Assembly: GCA_947246685.1 (NCBI GenBank)
Contig: CAMXSN010000007.1
Span: 1-64,000, forward strand
Length of the DNA stretch: 64,000 nucleotides
From: an uncultured Clostridia bacterium
GTDB taxonomy: Bacteria; Bacillota; Clostridia; Christensenellales; UBA3700
Direction of reading: 5' to 3'
Shown: positions 41,834 through 51,205 of the stretch, piece by piece
Layout of the letters: each line of letters begins with the position of its first letter
How positions within the stretch are numbered: the stretch's first letter is position 1
Translations under genes and position numbers: made by a program
Notes under the pieces: model-generated
What the model was told of the DNA's origin: nothing
The model's database searches: none
The model's input: the letters and a program-made list of their open reading frames with translations, nothing else

Positions 41834-43135
41834 CTATATTCTGTGAAAATAAAGCTCGTGGGCGAATTCGTCCTTGTCTTTGGACAGCGAATACGATTTG
41901 TATTCCGCGCTCTTGAATTCAAAGAACTTGTCCAAAGTTTTCTTTGGAATATACCGCGCTATAAACTCGCTGTTTTTTGCAGATTCTATCGCGCTCATCA
42001 AGTCCTCTGGCAAACAATCGGCCGCCGACAAATCTTGTATATTCGCCTCGTCGGCAAGTTTGAGTTTATTTTCTATACCTTCTGCTCCCGCAAACAGCAA
42101 CAGAGCGTACGCTATATACGGATTGCAAGAGGGGTCTGCCGAACGCAGCTGCATTTTTGCCATACCGTCGCGCTTTATTCTTATAAGCTGCCTGCCGTTG
42201 GAATAAGACCATGCGATTTTGTTGTAAGCTTCGATTTCCTCGTTGTTTTCCAACCGTTCGTATGAATTGATCGTCGGATTGAGAAAAACAGCCATCTCTC
42301 TCGCCCTTGCCAATATGCCTGCTACAAAACTTTCCGCTTCCGCCGTCGACGACAGCAATGCGGGTTCGAATAGATTCGCGCCGTCTTTTAGCAACGACAG
42401 ATTGACGTGCAATCCGCTGCCGATCTCGCTTTTCAACGGTTTTGGCATGAAAGACGCGTGCAGTCCGTTCATAGTGGCAACGGCTCTTACGACAGTCTTA
42501 AAAGTTATCAAATCATCCGCCGCCATAAGCGCGTCGTTAACTTTGAAACAAATCTCGTTCTGTCCCGGACCTCTCTCGTGATGAGAACTGATAGGTTTGA
42601 TACCCATTCTCTCCAGAGTAAGACATATATCTCTACGCACGTTTTCGCCTCTGTCGATCGGCGCAACGTCGAGATAGCCCGCCCTGTCGTGAGGATTGAG
42701 CGTGGGCATCCCTTCTGCATCTGTCTTGAACAGATAGAATTCGCAATCGCTGCCGATTTGGCATGACAAACCTTTTTGCGCAAGCACGGTCTGAGCGCGG
42801 GCAAGAAGTCCTCTTCCGTCTCCGTCGAAATCTCTGCCGTCAGTGCGTCTTATCTTACAAAAAAACCTCACTACGCTTCCGTGCTGGGGTCTCCAAGGCA
42901 ACAGTTGAATAGTTGAGGCTTCCGGATAGAGCAACAGATCGCTCTCCTCTGGGTCTACGAATCCTCCCACCGAATAGGCTTCGAAGGAAACTCCTTTTTC
43001 AAAAGCGTTGGGCAATTCGTCGGCGATAATAGATATGTTCTTAATATTTCCGAAAGAGTCGCAAAAGGTCAATTTGACAAATTTGACGTCGTTGTCTTTT
43101 ACAAAATCCAATACTTCCTTTACGGTCTGACTCAT
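41834..43135 (-). CDS. glnA: Glutamine synthetase type I
   Basis: The 433-aa enzyme makes glutamine from glutamate, ammonia and ATP. GSI motifs are visible: GSDCEFYLF (metal Glu), SSHHERGPGQNE, GSGLHVNLSL, NPTINSYERL and the C-terminal RSADPSCNPYIAYA. The adenylylation-site segment of GSI-beta is absent, as in Firmicutes GSI-alpha, though NSYERL replaces the usual NSYKRL. An atypical substrate cannot be ruled out. The start was placed at the ATG after AGAGGTG; the longer frame would run through the promoter. First gene of the glnA-ANTAR-carA-carB/dapF-pyrG operon. Confidence 0.88.
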   Translation of the reverse strand: MSQTVKEVLDFVKDNDVKFVKLTFCDSFGNIKNISIIADELPNAFEKGVSFEAYSVGGFVDPEESDLLLYPEASTIQLLPWRPQHGSVVRFFCKIRRTDGRDFDGDGRGLLARAQTVLAQKGLSCQIGSDCEFYLFKTDAEGMPTLNPHDRAGYLDVAPIDRGENVRRDICLTLERMGIKPISSHHERGPGQNEICFKVNDALMAADDLITFKTVVRAVATMNGLHASFMPKPLKSEIGSGLHVNLSLLKDGANLFEPALLSSTAEAESFVAGILARAREMAVFLNPTINSYERLENNEEIEAYNKIAWSYSNGRQLIRIKRDGMAKMQLRSADPSCNPYIAYALLLFAGAEGIENKLKLADEANIQDLSAADCLPEDLMSAIESAKNSEFIARYIPKKTLDKFFEFKSAEYKSYSLSKDKDEFAHELYFHRI

Positions 43136-43145
43136 AAACACCTCT

Positions 43146-43165
43146 TTTTGGGGTGTAGCCCAAAA
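43146..43165 (-). promoter_or_regulatory. Leader hairpin touching the glnA ribosome binding site
   Basis: In the glnA leader TTTTGGG pairs with CCCAAAA around a six-base loop (CTACAC), and AGAGGTG follows at once. It could affect translation or be an RNA-protein site. The loop does not fit the A1/G4 pattern of known ANTAR targets. Confidence 0.5.
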
Positions 43166-43175
43166 CATTTCTATA

Positions 43176-43204
43176 ATTATAACATAGTAATTAGTAAATA
43201 TCAA
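43176..43204 (-). promoter_or_regulatory. Promoter of the glnA operon
   Basis: TTGATA and a perfect TATAAT are 17 bp apart on the minus strand, about 40 bp upstream of the start codon. A second TTGACG lies further upstream. Confidence 0.7.
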
Positions 43205-43281
43205 GTTATATAAATAATAAATACAGACAAAATTTTTTACAGATACGTCAAGAAAATTATAGGTAAATTAATTCCGCCATT

Positions 43282-43480
43282 CCGTCAATACGCAAATGCC
43301 GCTACGTTTACATTTAGGAAGATTTGTTGAGAGGATGCGATATTAACGCGATTGACGTTGATAGCATAACGTAGCAATCGCTATGCCGTCGCTTCGCTCC
43401 TTACGACTTCGCATAAGCCGTCTCTATGGTTTAGATATTTCGACCGCAGTGAAGAAATCTAATCGCTTATTAATTGTTGA
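43282..43480. repeat. Dispersed intergenic repeat, copy C
   Basis: The segment running from about TTGTTGAGAGGATGCG through CGCGATTGACGTTGATAGC to CGTAGCAATCGCTATGCCG is nearly the reverse complement of copy A at 398-500. It is followed by TTTCGACCGCAGTGAAGAAA, matching 92-113. It fills the gap between glnA and the glutamate synthase operon, 3' of the latter. Confidence 0.65.
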
Positions 43481-43490
43481 GCTTATCCGA

Positions 43491-44213
43491 TCAAACGGAA
43501 GTATACAGCTGTTTGTAAGGATTAGCGGAATCGGCTGTCAACACATAAAAATCTCTGTTCAAGATTTCCTCGACTTGTCCGCCGAAATAGCGACAGTATT
43601 CGCCGACGTATTTCTCTATCTCCGCCATATCTTCCGCCGTCGCCTTTCTCGCAATGATCTGTTGCGGCAAATCGGGCAGCTGTTCGCTGCGCAGAAATAT
43701 TTTGCCGCCGTGCATTCCGTTGCCGGTAAAATATCCTACGTTGGTCTTGCTGTCGGTGCCTATTCCCAATACTACGATTATGCCACCGGCTTGATATTCG
43801 CCGAGAAAACTCCCCGCTTTACCGCCGATTACCAACACGGGAAATTTATCCTTATAGGCTTTCATATGTATGCCTGCGCGATAACCTGCGTCGCCTTTTA
43901 TAAATATCTTTCCGCCGCGCATAGAATATCCTGCGGCGTCTCCGCTGTTGCCGTGAATGACTATCAAACCGTCGTTCATCGTGTCGCCCACAGCGTCTTG
44001 GGCATTGCCGTTGACCGTGATCGAACTGCCGTCGAGATACGCGCCCAAAGCATTGCCGGGCGTGCCGTTGACAATTATGTTTTTACCGCCGACGCCCGCC
44101 GCTATGTATCTGTGACCTTGAGCGTTATCTACGAATATTTCTTTTTCTGCCGTCTGACGAATCATTTGACCTATTTGGGAAAAATGTTTGCCTTCGCAAT
44201 CTATTCTCAACAT
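43491..44213 (-). CDS. Glutamate synthase, GXGXG (C-terminal) subunit
   Basis: The 240-aa protein is a right-handed beta-helix of the GltB C-terminal type, with repeated turns such as GNALGAYLDG, GDAAGYSMRGG and GSFLGEYQAGG. In large bacterial GltB this domain is fused; here it is a separate gene, as in archaeal-type split glutamate synthases. It supports the synthase domain structurally. Similar domains also occur in formylmethanofuran dehydrogenase C, but the two upstream partners settle the assignment. The ATG follows GAAGGAG, 12 bp after the central subunit gene. Confidence 0.9.
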   Translation of the reverse strand: MLRIDCEGKHFSQIGQMIRQTAEKEIFVDNAQGHRYIAAGVGGKNIIVNGTPGNALGAYLDGSSITVNGNAQDAVGDTMNDGLIVIHGNSGDAAGYSMRGGKIFIKGDAGYRAGIHMKAYKDKFPVLVIGGKAGSFLGEYQAGGIIVVLGIGTDSKTNVGYFTGNGMHGGKIFLRSEQLPDLPQQIIARKATAEDMAEIEKYVGEYCRYFGGQVEEILNRDFYVLTADSANPYKQLYTSV

Positions 44214-44225
44214 ATGAAACTCCTT

Positions 44226-45731
44226 CTATTCTCCCGCGTGCTTGATGCCTAAGATTTCCAACTCTTTGGAATTGAGACCTACGCCTCTCAACATAAGCCT
44301 GTTGCCTTTGAGAGCTTCTATCGAATTGATGCCCATACCGCCCATCATCTCCTTGATTTCGTGCGTCCAAGCAGTGACAAGATTGACTAATCTTCGGCAG
44401 CCTTCTTCAGGGTCAAGTCTGGCGACCAACTCGGGTATCTGCGTAGCTATACCCCAATTACATCTGCCCGTGTGGCAAGATCGGCAAAGATGACATCCCA
44501 TCGCCATAAGCGCGGCAGTAGCGATATAGCACGCGTCGGCGCCAAGCGCAACAGCCTTGATAACGTCGGCGCTGTTGCGGATAGATCCTCCGACAACCAA
44601 AGATACGTTGCCTCTGATTCCTTCGTCTCTCAGACGCTTGTCAACGCTGGCAAGGGCAAGTTCGATAGGTATGCCTACGTTGTCTCTTATCCTCGTCGGC
44701 GCCGCTCCGGTACCTCCTCTAAAACCGTCGATCACGATTATATCAGCGCCGCTTCTGGCGATTCCGCTCGCAACAGCGGCAACGTTGTGCACCGCTGCAA
44801 CTTTGACGGCAACGGGTTTTTTATAATCCGTAGCCTCTTTGAGAGAAAACACCAGCTGTCTCAAATCCTCTATGGAATATATATCGTGATGCGGAGCAGG
44901 AGAAATAGCGTCGCTTCCCGCCGGAATCATTCTCGTCTTGGAGATATCTCCGACTATCTTTGCGCCCGGCAAATGTCCGCCGATACCCGGTTTTGCGCCC
45001 TGCCCAATCTTGATCTCTATACATTCTCCGGCATTGAGATAATCCGGATGTACGCCGAATCTTCCCGACGCCACCTGCACTATCGTATTTTTGCCGTATC
45101 GATAAAAATCTTCGTGCAGACCTCCTTCGCCCGTGTTGTAATATATCCCCAACTTTTCCGCAGCTTTGGCAAGCGAGGCGTGAGCGTTGTAGCTTATCGA
45201 GCCGTAACTCATTGCGGAAAACATAATCGGCGTGCCCAACTTGAGCTGAGGAGACATATTGTCTACGATTTTTCCTTGAGCGTCTCTGACGATTCTATCG
45301 GGCTTACTGCCGAGAAATACCGTCGTCTCCATAGGTTCTCTCAACGGATCTATCGAAGGATTGGTCACCTGCGAAGCGTTGATAAGTATCCTGTCCCAAT
45401 ATACCGGCAAAGGCTGCGGATTGCCCATTGACGAAAGCAATACTCCGCCCGTCTCCGCCTGACGGTATATCTCTTTGATAGAATCGACAGTCCAATTGGC
45501 ATTTTCTTTATAAGTATTATCCGATTTGACGATTTTGAGCGCGCGCGTCGGACACGTTGCCACACACCTGTGACAGTTGACGCATTTCGCGTCGTCCACT
45601 CTCAAAACGCCCTTTTTTTCGTCAAAAAAGTGTACTCCGTTGGCGCACTGCCCTACGCATAATTTACAGTTGACGCACCTGCCGAAATCTCTTACTACTT
45701 CATATACGGGATAAATATAGTTGATCGCCAT
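44226..45731 (-). CDS. gltB: Glutamate synthase central (FMN) subunit with ferredoxin domain
   Basis: The 501-aa protein begins with two [4Fe-4S] motifs (CVNCKLCVGQC and CVNCHRCVATC). The FMN-binding synthase TIM barrel follows (GRGGTGAAPTRIRDNVG, VVGGSIRNSADV). It has the 3Fe-4S-type cysteine set CHLCRSCHTGRC. It combines ammonia with 2-oxoglutarate to form glutamate. No NAD(P)H subunit (GltD) is encoded nearby, so electrons probably enter through the ferredoxin-like domain. The start follows GGGAGG. It is the middle gene of the three-gene synthase operon. Confidence 0.92.
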   Translation of the reverse strand: MAINYIYPVYEVVRDFGRCVNCKLCVGQCANGVHFFDEKKGVLRVDDAKCVNCHRCVATCPTRALKIVKSDNTYKENANWTVDSIKEIYRQAETGGVLLSSMGNPQPLPVYWDRILINASQVTNPSIDPLREPMETTVFLGSKPDRIVRDAQGKIVDNMSPQLKLGTPIMFSAMSYGSISYNAHASLAKAAEKLGIYYNTGEGGLHEDFYRYGKNTIVQVASGRFGVHPDYLNAGECIEIKIGQGAKPGIGGHLPGAKIVGDISKTRMIPAGSDAISPAPHHDIYSIEDLRQLVFSLKEATDYKKPVAVKVAAVHNVAAVASGIARSGADIIVIDGFRGGTGAAPTRIRDNVGIPIELALASVDKRLRDEGIRGNVSLVVGGSIRNSADVIKAVALGADACYIATAALMAMGCHLCRSCHTGRCNWGIATQIPELVARLDPEEGCRRLVNLVTAWTHEIKEMMGGMGINSIEALKGNRLMLRGVGLNSKELEILGIKHAGE

Positions 45732-45732
45732 T

Positions 45733-46824
45733 TTATTTATCCTCCCTGTTCACTCTGATTACCACAGGTTCGCCGCCTTTTGGCGACCAAATCCTGTCGA
45801 GATCGCTCGCGATAACCCTAATAGCGCATTCTTCACTGGCGATATACGTCATGTCGTCTTTTTCCCCCACAACCATACTTCTGAGTTTGAGTCTGTCGTT
45901 GAGCGCCATGAGTCCGTCTTCAAATCCGACCATTATACTGAACGGTCCCGTGATCAGGAGTCCCGAAAAAGCGTTGCGCAAATATTCGGCGAGAGCCCTC
46001 TCCTCAGGCGGTTTTTTCTCGATAGTAGACCAGAAGGGAGCGGCTATGACCTGCGCCGTCTCTTCCATACTCAATCCCTGTCTGCGGCACAGATAGTCTA
46101 TTACGTATGCTATCACTTCGGTGTCGGTCATAAGCGTACACTGATAACCGAACATCTCTATATATCTCCTATTGGCGTCGTAAGAAGATATCTCGCCGTT
46201 GTGCACGACCGAATAGTCGAGCATTCCGAACGGATGCGCTCCGCCCCACCACCCGGGAGTGTTGGTAGGATATCTGCCGTGCGCAGTCCAGCAATACGCG
46301 TCGTATTCTTCAAGTCGGTAATATTCTCCTACGTCTTCGGGATAACCGACCGCCTTGAATATGCCCATATTCTTTCCGCTGGAAAATATGTAAGCGCCTT
46401 TCATAGTAGTATTGACCTTTATCACCATTCTCGCCACGAATTCCTTCTCGTCGAGATTGGTCTCATGAAGTCTGGCGTCGAGAGGCTTGACGAAATATCT
46501 GAGAATCAACGGTTCGTCGGAAATTCTCTTTGTCTTTCTTATCGGTATCATAGACATATTGACGATAAAAAAATTGCGGTAAAGAAAATTTTCCGCCTCT
46601 TTTCTTATCTCGTTGTCGTCATAAAATATATGAAGCGCATAGAAATCAGCATATTGCGGATATATGCCGTAGCCGGCAAATCCGCCTCCAAGACCGTTGG
46701 ACCGGTCGTGCATGGTAGCAATGGATGTAATTATCTTCTCTCCGTTGGTAAGTCTGCCGCGCCTAGATATTATACCCGAAATAGCGCAACCCGACGGAAT
46801 CCTCACCTCTCCTTCTCTCAACAT
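45733..46824 (-). CDS. Glutamate synthase amidotransferase subunit (class II)
   Basis: The 363-aa protein is an Ntn-type glutaminase. Its nucleophile is Cys13 (SGCAISG), preceded by a 12-residue propeptide that must be removed to free the N-terminal Cys. Family motifs HGRYPTNT, VVHNGEISSYDANRR and the TDTEV segment are present. It delivers ammonia from glutamine to the FMN subunit. It is the first gene of the operon, with AAAGGAG as ribosome binding site. Confidence 0.9.
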   Translation of the reverse strand: MLREGEVRIPSGCAISGIISRRGRLTNGEKIITSIATMHDRSNGLGGGFAGYGIYPQYADFYALHIFYDDNEIRKEAENFLYRNFFIVNMSMIPIRKTKRISDEPLILRYFVKPLDARLHETNLDEKEFVARMVIKVNTTMKGAYIFSSGKNMGIFKAVGYPEDVGEYYRLEEYDAYCWTAHGRYPTNTPGWWGGAHPFGMLDYSVVHNGEISSYDANRRYIEMFGYQCTLMTDTEVIAYVIDYLCRRQGLSMEETAQVIAAPFWSTIEKKPPEERALAEYLRNAFSGLLITGPFSIMVGFEDGLMALNDRLKLRSMVVGEKDDMTYIASEECAIRVIASDLDRIWSPKGGEPVVIRVNREDK

Positions 46825-46923
46825 ATTCTGCTCCTTTTATAAACCGCGATTCGACTGCGCAAAACGCGCTTTCGCCAAAACTTCGCTCTTATCTCAAAAG
46901 AGTAATTCTTCGGCTTTTAGGTA

Positions 46924-46953
46924 ATTATATTACCGCCGTATTGTCCTTGTCAA
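46924..46953 (-). promoter_or_regulatory. Promoter of the glutamate synthase operon
   Basis: A perfect TTGACA and TATAAT are 18 bp apart on the minus strand, about 100 bp upstream of the first gene. The leader contains small hairpins (CTCTT..AAGAG and GCGC..GCGC) without a clear terminator. Confidence 0.6.
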
Positions 46954-47244
46954 TAATCTGAAAAAACTTTTTTCCAAATACAATAAATTTTTTCTTCTCA
47001 AGAATATATTTATCTGAATTTGCAATTATATTTGACACATAACACAAATATGGCGATTATTTCCAAATAATTTAATCGCAAAAAATCTATGTTAATTTAT
47101 TTTTATTTTGCACGCAATAATCCATTTTGTCCATAAAAATATTTATATAAATTTCGCCCGCGCGCACAAAAATCCCATTAATGGCGGGCTCTTCCTCGCC
47201 CAAGCGGTTTATTGAAAAATTTCTCGTTTTTTTGTCGAAATCGT
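46954..47244. other. AT-rich regulatory gap between glutamate synthase and glnN
   Basis: Divergent promoters flank this stretch. It is AT-rich with one GC-rich island (about 47156-47205) that can form GCCCG..CGGGC and GGGC..GCCC hairpins. No gene is visible. The island could carry binding sites for a nitrogen regulator, which cannot be shown here. Confidence 0.4.
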
Positions 47245-47273
47245 TTGACATTAACTCAGCGTGCCTTTATACT
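47245..47273 (+). promoter_or_regulatory. Promoter of glnN
   Basis: A perfect TTGACA and TATACT are 17 bp apart. Transcription would start near 47280, only a few bases before the hairpin at 47286. Confidence 0.75.
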
Positions 47274-47285
47274 TGTATTGTAGCA

Positions 47286-47324
47286 AAGGCGCTAGACAAG
47301 TGATACTTGTTTGGCGCCCTTTTT
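47286..47324 (+). promoter_or_regulatory. Terminator-like attenuator in the glnN leader
   Basis: AAGGCGCTAGACAAGT and ACTTGTTTGGCGCC form a long stem with G-U pairs around GAT, followed by CTTTTTG. It lies between the promoter and the ribosome binding site (about 47350), so it should end most transcripts unless antitermination occurs. The ANTAR protein encoded at 41.2 kb is a candidate antiterminator, but no paired-hexaloop motif is visible before the stem. Confidence 0.65.
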
Positions 47325-47360
47325 GTTTATTTAGCAAATAAATTTTAAGGAGATATATCT

Positions 47361-49445
47361 ATGGTAATGTCAGAAATCTTCGGATCGCTCGTATTCAACG
47401 ACACGGTCATGCAAGAACGGCTTCCGAAATACACTTACAAGGAGCTTATGTCGTGTATTGCCGACAACGAACCCATTTCTCTGTCCTGCGCAACCGTCAT
47501 CGCCAACGCGATGAAAGACTGGGCAATAGAAAAAGGCTGCACGCACTATACGCATTGGTTTCAGCCTATGACGGGAATCACCGCCGAAAAACACGATGCT
47601 TTTATCCAGCCTACTTCGGACGGAAAAGTTATAATGGAATTCAGCGGCAAAGAACTTATCAAAGGCGAACCGGATGCGTCTTCCTTTCCTTCGGGCGGCA
47701 TAAGAGCAACGTTTGAGGCAAGAGGATATACCGCGTGGGATCCGACTTCTTATGCATTCGTCAAAGACGGAACGCTGTGCATACCGACTGCTTTCGTATC
47801 ATATACGGGCGAAGTGCTCGACAAAAAGACTCCTCTGCTCAAATCCATGAACGCATTGAGCAAGACGGCTTGCAGAATACTCAAACTATTCGGCAAAAAC
47901 GTCAAGAAAGTCATTACGACGGTCGGTCCCGAACAAGAATATTTCCTAATCGATAAAAGCGTATATGAAAAAAGAAAAGATCTGATATATTCCGGACGCA
48001 CGCTTTTCGGCGCGCCCGCTCCCAAAGGGCAGGAATTGGAAGACCATTATTTCGGCACTATCAAACAAAGAGTTGTCAAATATATGGCAGATTTAGATAA
48101 GGAACTTTGGAAACTCGGCGTGCTTGCCAAGACCAAGCACAACGAAGTAGCGCCCGCTCAGCACGAACTCGCGCCAATATTCAGTCAATCCAATGTAGCT
48201 GCCGACGCAAATCAGCTGACTATGGAAATGATGAAAAAAGTGGCGAGCCGTCACGGCATGGTATGTCTGTTGCATGAAAAGCCTTTTGAAGGCGTCAACG
48301 GCAGCGGCAAACACAACAACTGGTCTATGTCCACCGACAAAGGAGAAAACTTGCTCGAACCCGGCGACACTCCCGAAGATAACGCTCAGTTCCTATTGTT
48401 CCTCTCCGCCGTAATCAAAGCCGTGGACGAATATCAAGATTTGCTGAGATTGAGCGTAGCCAGCGCGGGCAACGATCACAGACTCGGAGCCAACGAAGCT
48501 CCTCCGGCAATCGTATCGATGTTTCTCGGCGAAGAACTCGACGGCATACTGACCGCAATCGCCGAAGACAGAACTTACAGCAAAAGAGCAAAATGCGAAT
48601 ATGAGATCGGCGTAAGCTCGCTGCCTAAATTCACAAAGGATTCTACCGACAGAAACCGCACTTCCCCGTTTGCCTTCACAGGTAACAAATTTGAATTTAG
48701 AATGCTCGGATCGACGTTCTCCATATCCGGTCCGAATATAATTCTCAACACAATCGTCGCCGAATCGCTAGACCAATTCGCCGATAGACTTGAAGGCGCC
48801 GAGGACTTTATGGCTTCGGTAAAAGAGCTTATCAAAGAAACGTTTATAAAACACAGAAGAATCATATTCAACGGCAACGGCTATTCTGACGAATGGGTAA
48901 AAGAAGCAAAGAAAAGAGGTCTGCTCAATTTGGAATCAACTCCCGAAGCATTGCCTTATTTCAAGCATAAAAAGAACGTAGAACTTTTTGAAAAACACGG
49001 AATATTCTCCGAACTAGAGGTTAATTCGAGAACGGACATTATGCTCGAAAATTACTCCAAAGTAGTCAATATAGAAGCTCTGACAATGATCGACATGGCA
49101 AACAAACAAATTCTGCCTGCCGTAACGACTTACGTCAAAGAACTCGCCAAAACCGCGCTTGCGACCAAAGAATTGGGATTTGAAGCGACAGCGCAAATCG
49201 AGACGGCAAAAAAATTGACTGCGCTCAGCGCGAACGCCGCTACTACTCTCAAAAAATTAAAAGAGAAAGTCAGCAAAGCCGAGAGCATCGTCGGAACAGA
49301 AGAAAAAGCTATGTTCTATCGCACGGACGTAATACCGTATATGAACAAACTCAGAAAAGACGCCGACGAAATGGAAGTCAACACTGCGGATAAGTACTGG
49401 CCGTTCCCCACTTACGGAGCAATACTTTTCTCAGTAAAAGACTGA
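47361..49445 (+). CDS. glnN: Glutamine synthetase type III
   Basis: The 694-aa protein matches GSIII in length and motifs: a GSIII N-terminal domain ([12 protein letters not shown]), [26 protein letters not shown], and the catalytic [10 protein letters not shown] and [15 protein letters not shown]. It makes glutamine, like GlnA at 41.8 kb. Two different glutamine synthetases in one nitrogen region suggest use under different ammonia levels. The start follows AAGGAG; a second ATG two codons later is possible. Expression is probably controlled by the leader terminator. Confidence 0.95.
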   Translation: MVMSEIFGSLVFNDTVMQERLPKYTYKELMSCIADNEPISLSCATVIANAMKDWAIEKGCTHYTHWFQPMTGITAEKHDAFIQPTSDGKVIMEFSGKELIKGEPDASSFPSGGIRATFEARGYTAWDPTSYAFVKDGTLCIPTAFVSYTGEVLDKKTPLLKSMNALSKTACRILKLFGKNVKKVITTVGPEQEYFLIDKSVYEKRKDLIYSGRTLFGAPAPKGQELEDHYFGTIKQRVVKYMADLDKELWKLGVLAKTKHNEVAPAQHELAPIFSQSNVAADANQLTMEMMKKVASRHGMVCLLHEKPFEGVNGSGKHNNWSMSTDKGENLLEPGDTPEDNAQFLLFLSAVIKAVDEYQDLLRLSVASAGNDHRLGANEAPPAIVSMFLGEELDGILTAIAEDRTYSKRAKCEYEIGVSSLPKFTKDSTDRNRTSPFAFTGNKFEFRMLGSTFSISGPNIILNTIVAESLDQFADRLEGAEDFMASVKELIKETFIKHRRIIFNGNGYSDEWVKEAKKRGLLNLESTPEALPYFKHKKNVELFEKHGIFSELEVNSRTDIMLENYSKVVNIEALTMIDMANKQILPAVTTYVKELAKTALATKELGFEATAQIETAKKLTALSANAATTLKKLKEKVSKAESIVGTEEKAMFYRTDVIPYMNKLRKDADEMEVNTADKYWPFPTYGAILFSVKD

Positions 49446-49500
49446 TAACTCCGCCTATTATCGATACAAAGGTCGTACACTATAACACAAAGACGCGTAA

Positions 49501-49530
49501 TCGCAAAGACGGCGCGTCTTTGCGATTTTA
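49501..49530 (+). terminator. Terminator after glnN
   Basis: ATCGCAAAGACG and CGTCTTTGCGAT form a perfect 12-bp stem around GCG, followed by TTT and an AT-rich tail. Confidence 0.9.
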
Positions 49531-49623
49531 TCTGCCTAAATAAAAGCCGAACCGCATTAAGCCGAGCTGTAAAAATTTACCGATAAAACAAGAAAAAAAT
49601 CGTTTTTTATTGTATTAATATAT

Positions 49624-49652
49624 TTGATTATGCAAATGGTTTTTGCTATAAT
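49624..49652 (+). promoter_or_regulatory. Promoter of purF
   Basis: TTGATT and a perfect TATAAT are 17 bp apart, about 50 bp upstream of the start codon. No purine riboswitch is visible in the short leader. Confidence 0.7.
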
Positions 49653-49700
49653 TAAATCGATATCCTTATATAAGATATCAATATAAAAGGAAGGTACTTT

Positions 49701-51107
49701 ATGACAAGAAAAATCAAAGAAGAGTGCGGCATTTTCGGAATATATGACAAATCCGGACTTGGCAATATTGCAAACCAAGTGTATTTCGGACTTTTTGCTC
49801 TCCAACACAGGGGGCAGGAGGCGGCCGGTATCGCTGTAAACAAAGACAGAGAAATCACGTTGATTAAAGGTATGGGACTTGTCAGCGAAGTATTCAACGA
49901 CAACAATCTCGCAAGTCTCGAAGGCGAGATTGCAATCGGTCACGTAAGATACTCCACGACCGGCAACAATACGCCGGAGAACGCTCAGCCTATCAGCGTA
50001 AAATACGCAAAAGGCAATTTGACCGTATCTCACAACGGCAACATTACCAACGCAAAGGAGTTGAGAGACAAGCTCGAGGCGAAAGGAGCGATTTTCCACA
50101 CAACGAGCGACAGCGAAGTTATATCCTATCTCATCGCCATCAACAGATTAAAATCCAAAAGCATCGAAGAAGCCGTCGAAAAGGTCTTCCCGCTGTTGCA
50201 AGGATCTTTCTCTCTGTTGGTAATGAGCCCGAGAAAACTTATTGCGGTTAGAGACAGACACGGCATCAGACCTCTCTGTATGGGCAAGCTGCATGACAAC
50301 GTAGTCTTCTCTAGCGAAAGCTGCGGCTTTGAGACCATAGGCGCTGAATTCGAAAGAGACGTGCTCCCCGGCGAGATAATCGTCGTGACCGAAGAGGGAA
50401 TCAATAGCAATACGAAATTCTGCGGTTGCAAGAGCGGGCTGTGCATATTCGAACACATTTATACGGCAAGACCCGACAGCGTAATCGACGGACAAAGCGT
50501 CAACGACGCCAGAGTCAACGCCGGCAAAATGCTGGCTCGCATAGCTCCTGCCGAAGCAGACCTCGTAATCGGCGTGCCCGACAGCGGACTTCCCGCGGCA
50601 ATAGGTTACTCTCACGAAAGCGGAATCCCTTACGGCGTAGGTCTTATTAAAAACAGATATATAGGCAGAACTTTTATTCAACCGACGCAGGCAATGCGAG
50701 AAAGAAGCGTCGCGCTTAAACTCAACACGTTAAAAAGCAACGTCGAAGGCAAACGAATAGTCATGGTTGACGACTCTATAGTCAGAGGCACAACGCTTGC
50801 AAATATAGTCAAACTTCTCAAAAAATCCGGAGCAAAAGAAGTCCATATCAGAATTTCTTCGCCGCCGTTCATATTCCCGTGTTTCTTCGGTACGGACATA
50901 CCGTCAAGAAAAGAACTTGCATGCAACAAATATACGATGGAAGAATTGAGAATAAAAATCGGCGCCGATTCGCTGGCTTTCCTCGATAAAAAGACGATAG
51001 ACCAGATAGCTCCCGACACTACCGTGTCTTTCTGCAAAGGCTGCTTTACCGGAAAATATCCGTGCAAAGTCCCCGGAGAAAAGACCGAGAAAAATCTTTT
51101 TGAATAA
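49701..51107 (+). CDS. purF: Amidophosphoribosyltransferase
   Basis: The 468-aa enzyme starts purine synthesis by making phosphoribosylamine from PRPP and glutamine. The nucleophile is Cys9 (EECGIFG) after an eight-residue propeptide. The PRPP-binding loop is VMVDDSIVRGTT. Cysteines in CGCKSGLC, PCFFG and FCKGCFTG suit the [4Fe-4S] cluster of the Bacillus-type enzyme. Normal length. It is alone, not in a pur operon, between its own promoter and a strong terminator. Another glutamine user beside glnN. Confidence 0.96.
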   Translation: MTRKIKEECGIFGIYDKSGLGNIANQVYFGLFALQHRGQEAAGIAVNKDREITLIKGMGLVSEVFNDNNLASLEGEIAIGHVRYSTTGNNTPENAQPISVKYAKGNLTVSHNGNITNAKELRDKLEAKGAIFHTTSDSEVISYLIAINRLKSKSIEEAVEKVFPLLQGSFSLLVMSPRKLIAVRDRHGIRPLCMGKLHDNVVFSSESCGFETIGAEFERDVLPGEIIVVTEEGINSNTKFCGCKSGLCIFEHIYTARPDSVIDGQSVNDARVNAGKMLARIAPAEADLVIGVPDSGLPAAIGYSHESGIPYGVGLIKNRYIGRTFIQPTQAMRERSVALKLNTLKSNVEGKRIVMVDDSIVRGTTLANIVKLLKKSGAKEVHIRISSPPFIFPCFFGTDIPSRKELACNKYTMEELRIKIGADSLAFLDKKTIDQIAPDTTVSFCKGCFTGKYPCKVPGEKTEKNLFE

Positions 51108-51125
51108 AAAGCGTAACTTAATACG

Positions 51126-51156
51126 AAGACCTGCCTATTAATCGGCAGGTCTTTTG
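51126..51156 (+). terminator. Terminator after purF
   Basis: AAGACCTGCC and GGCAGGTCTT form the stem, followed by TTTTG. Confidence 0.9.
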
Positions 51157-51205
51157 TTAATATAATTATTCTCGTCGATGACTTATGCGAGCGGCGATCC
51201 AGTGT

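Noticed and set aside
46825..47360. Paired-hexaloop ANTAR target
   Set aside because: Several small hairpins exist but none has two stems with six-base loops bearing A at position 1 and G at position 4.
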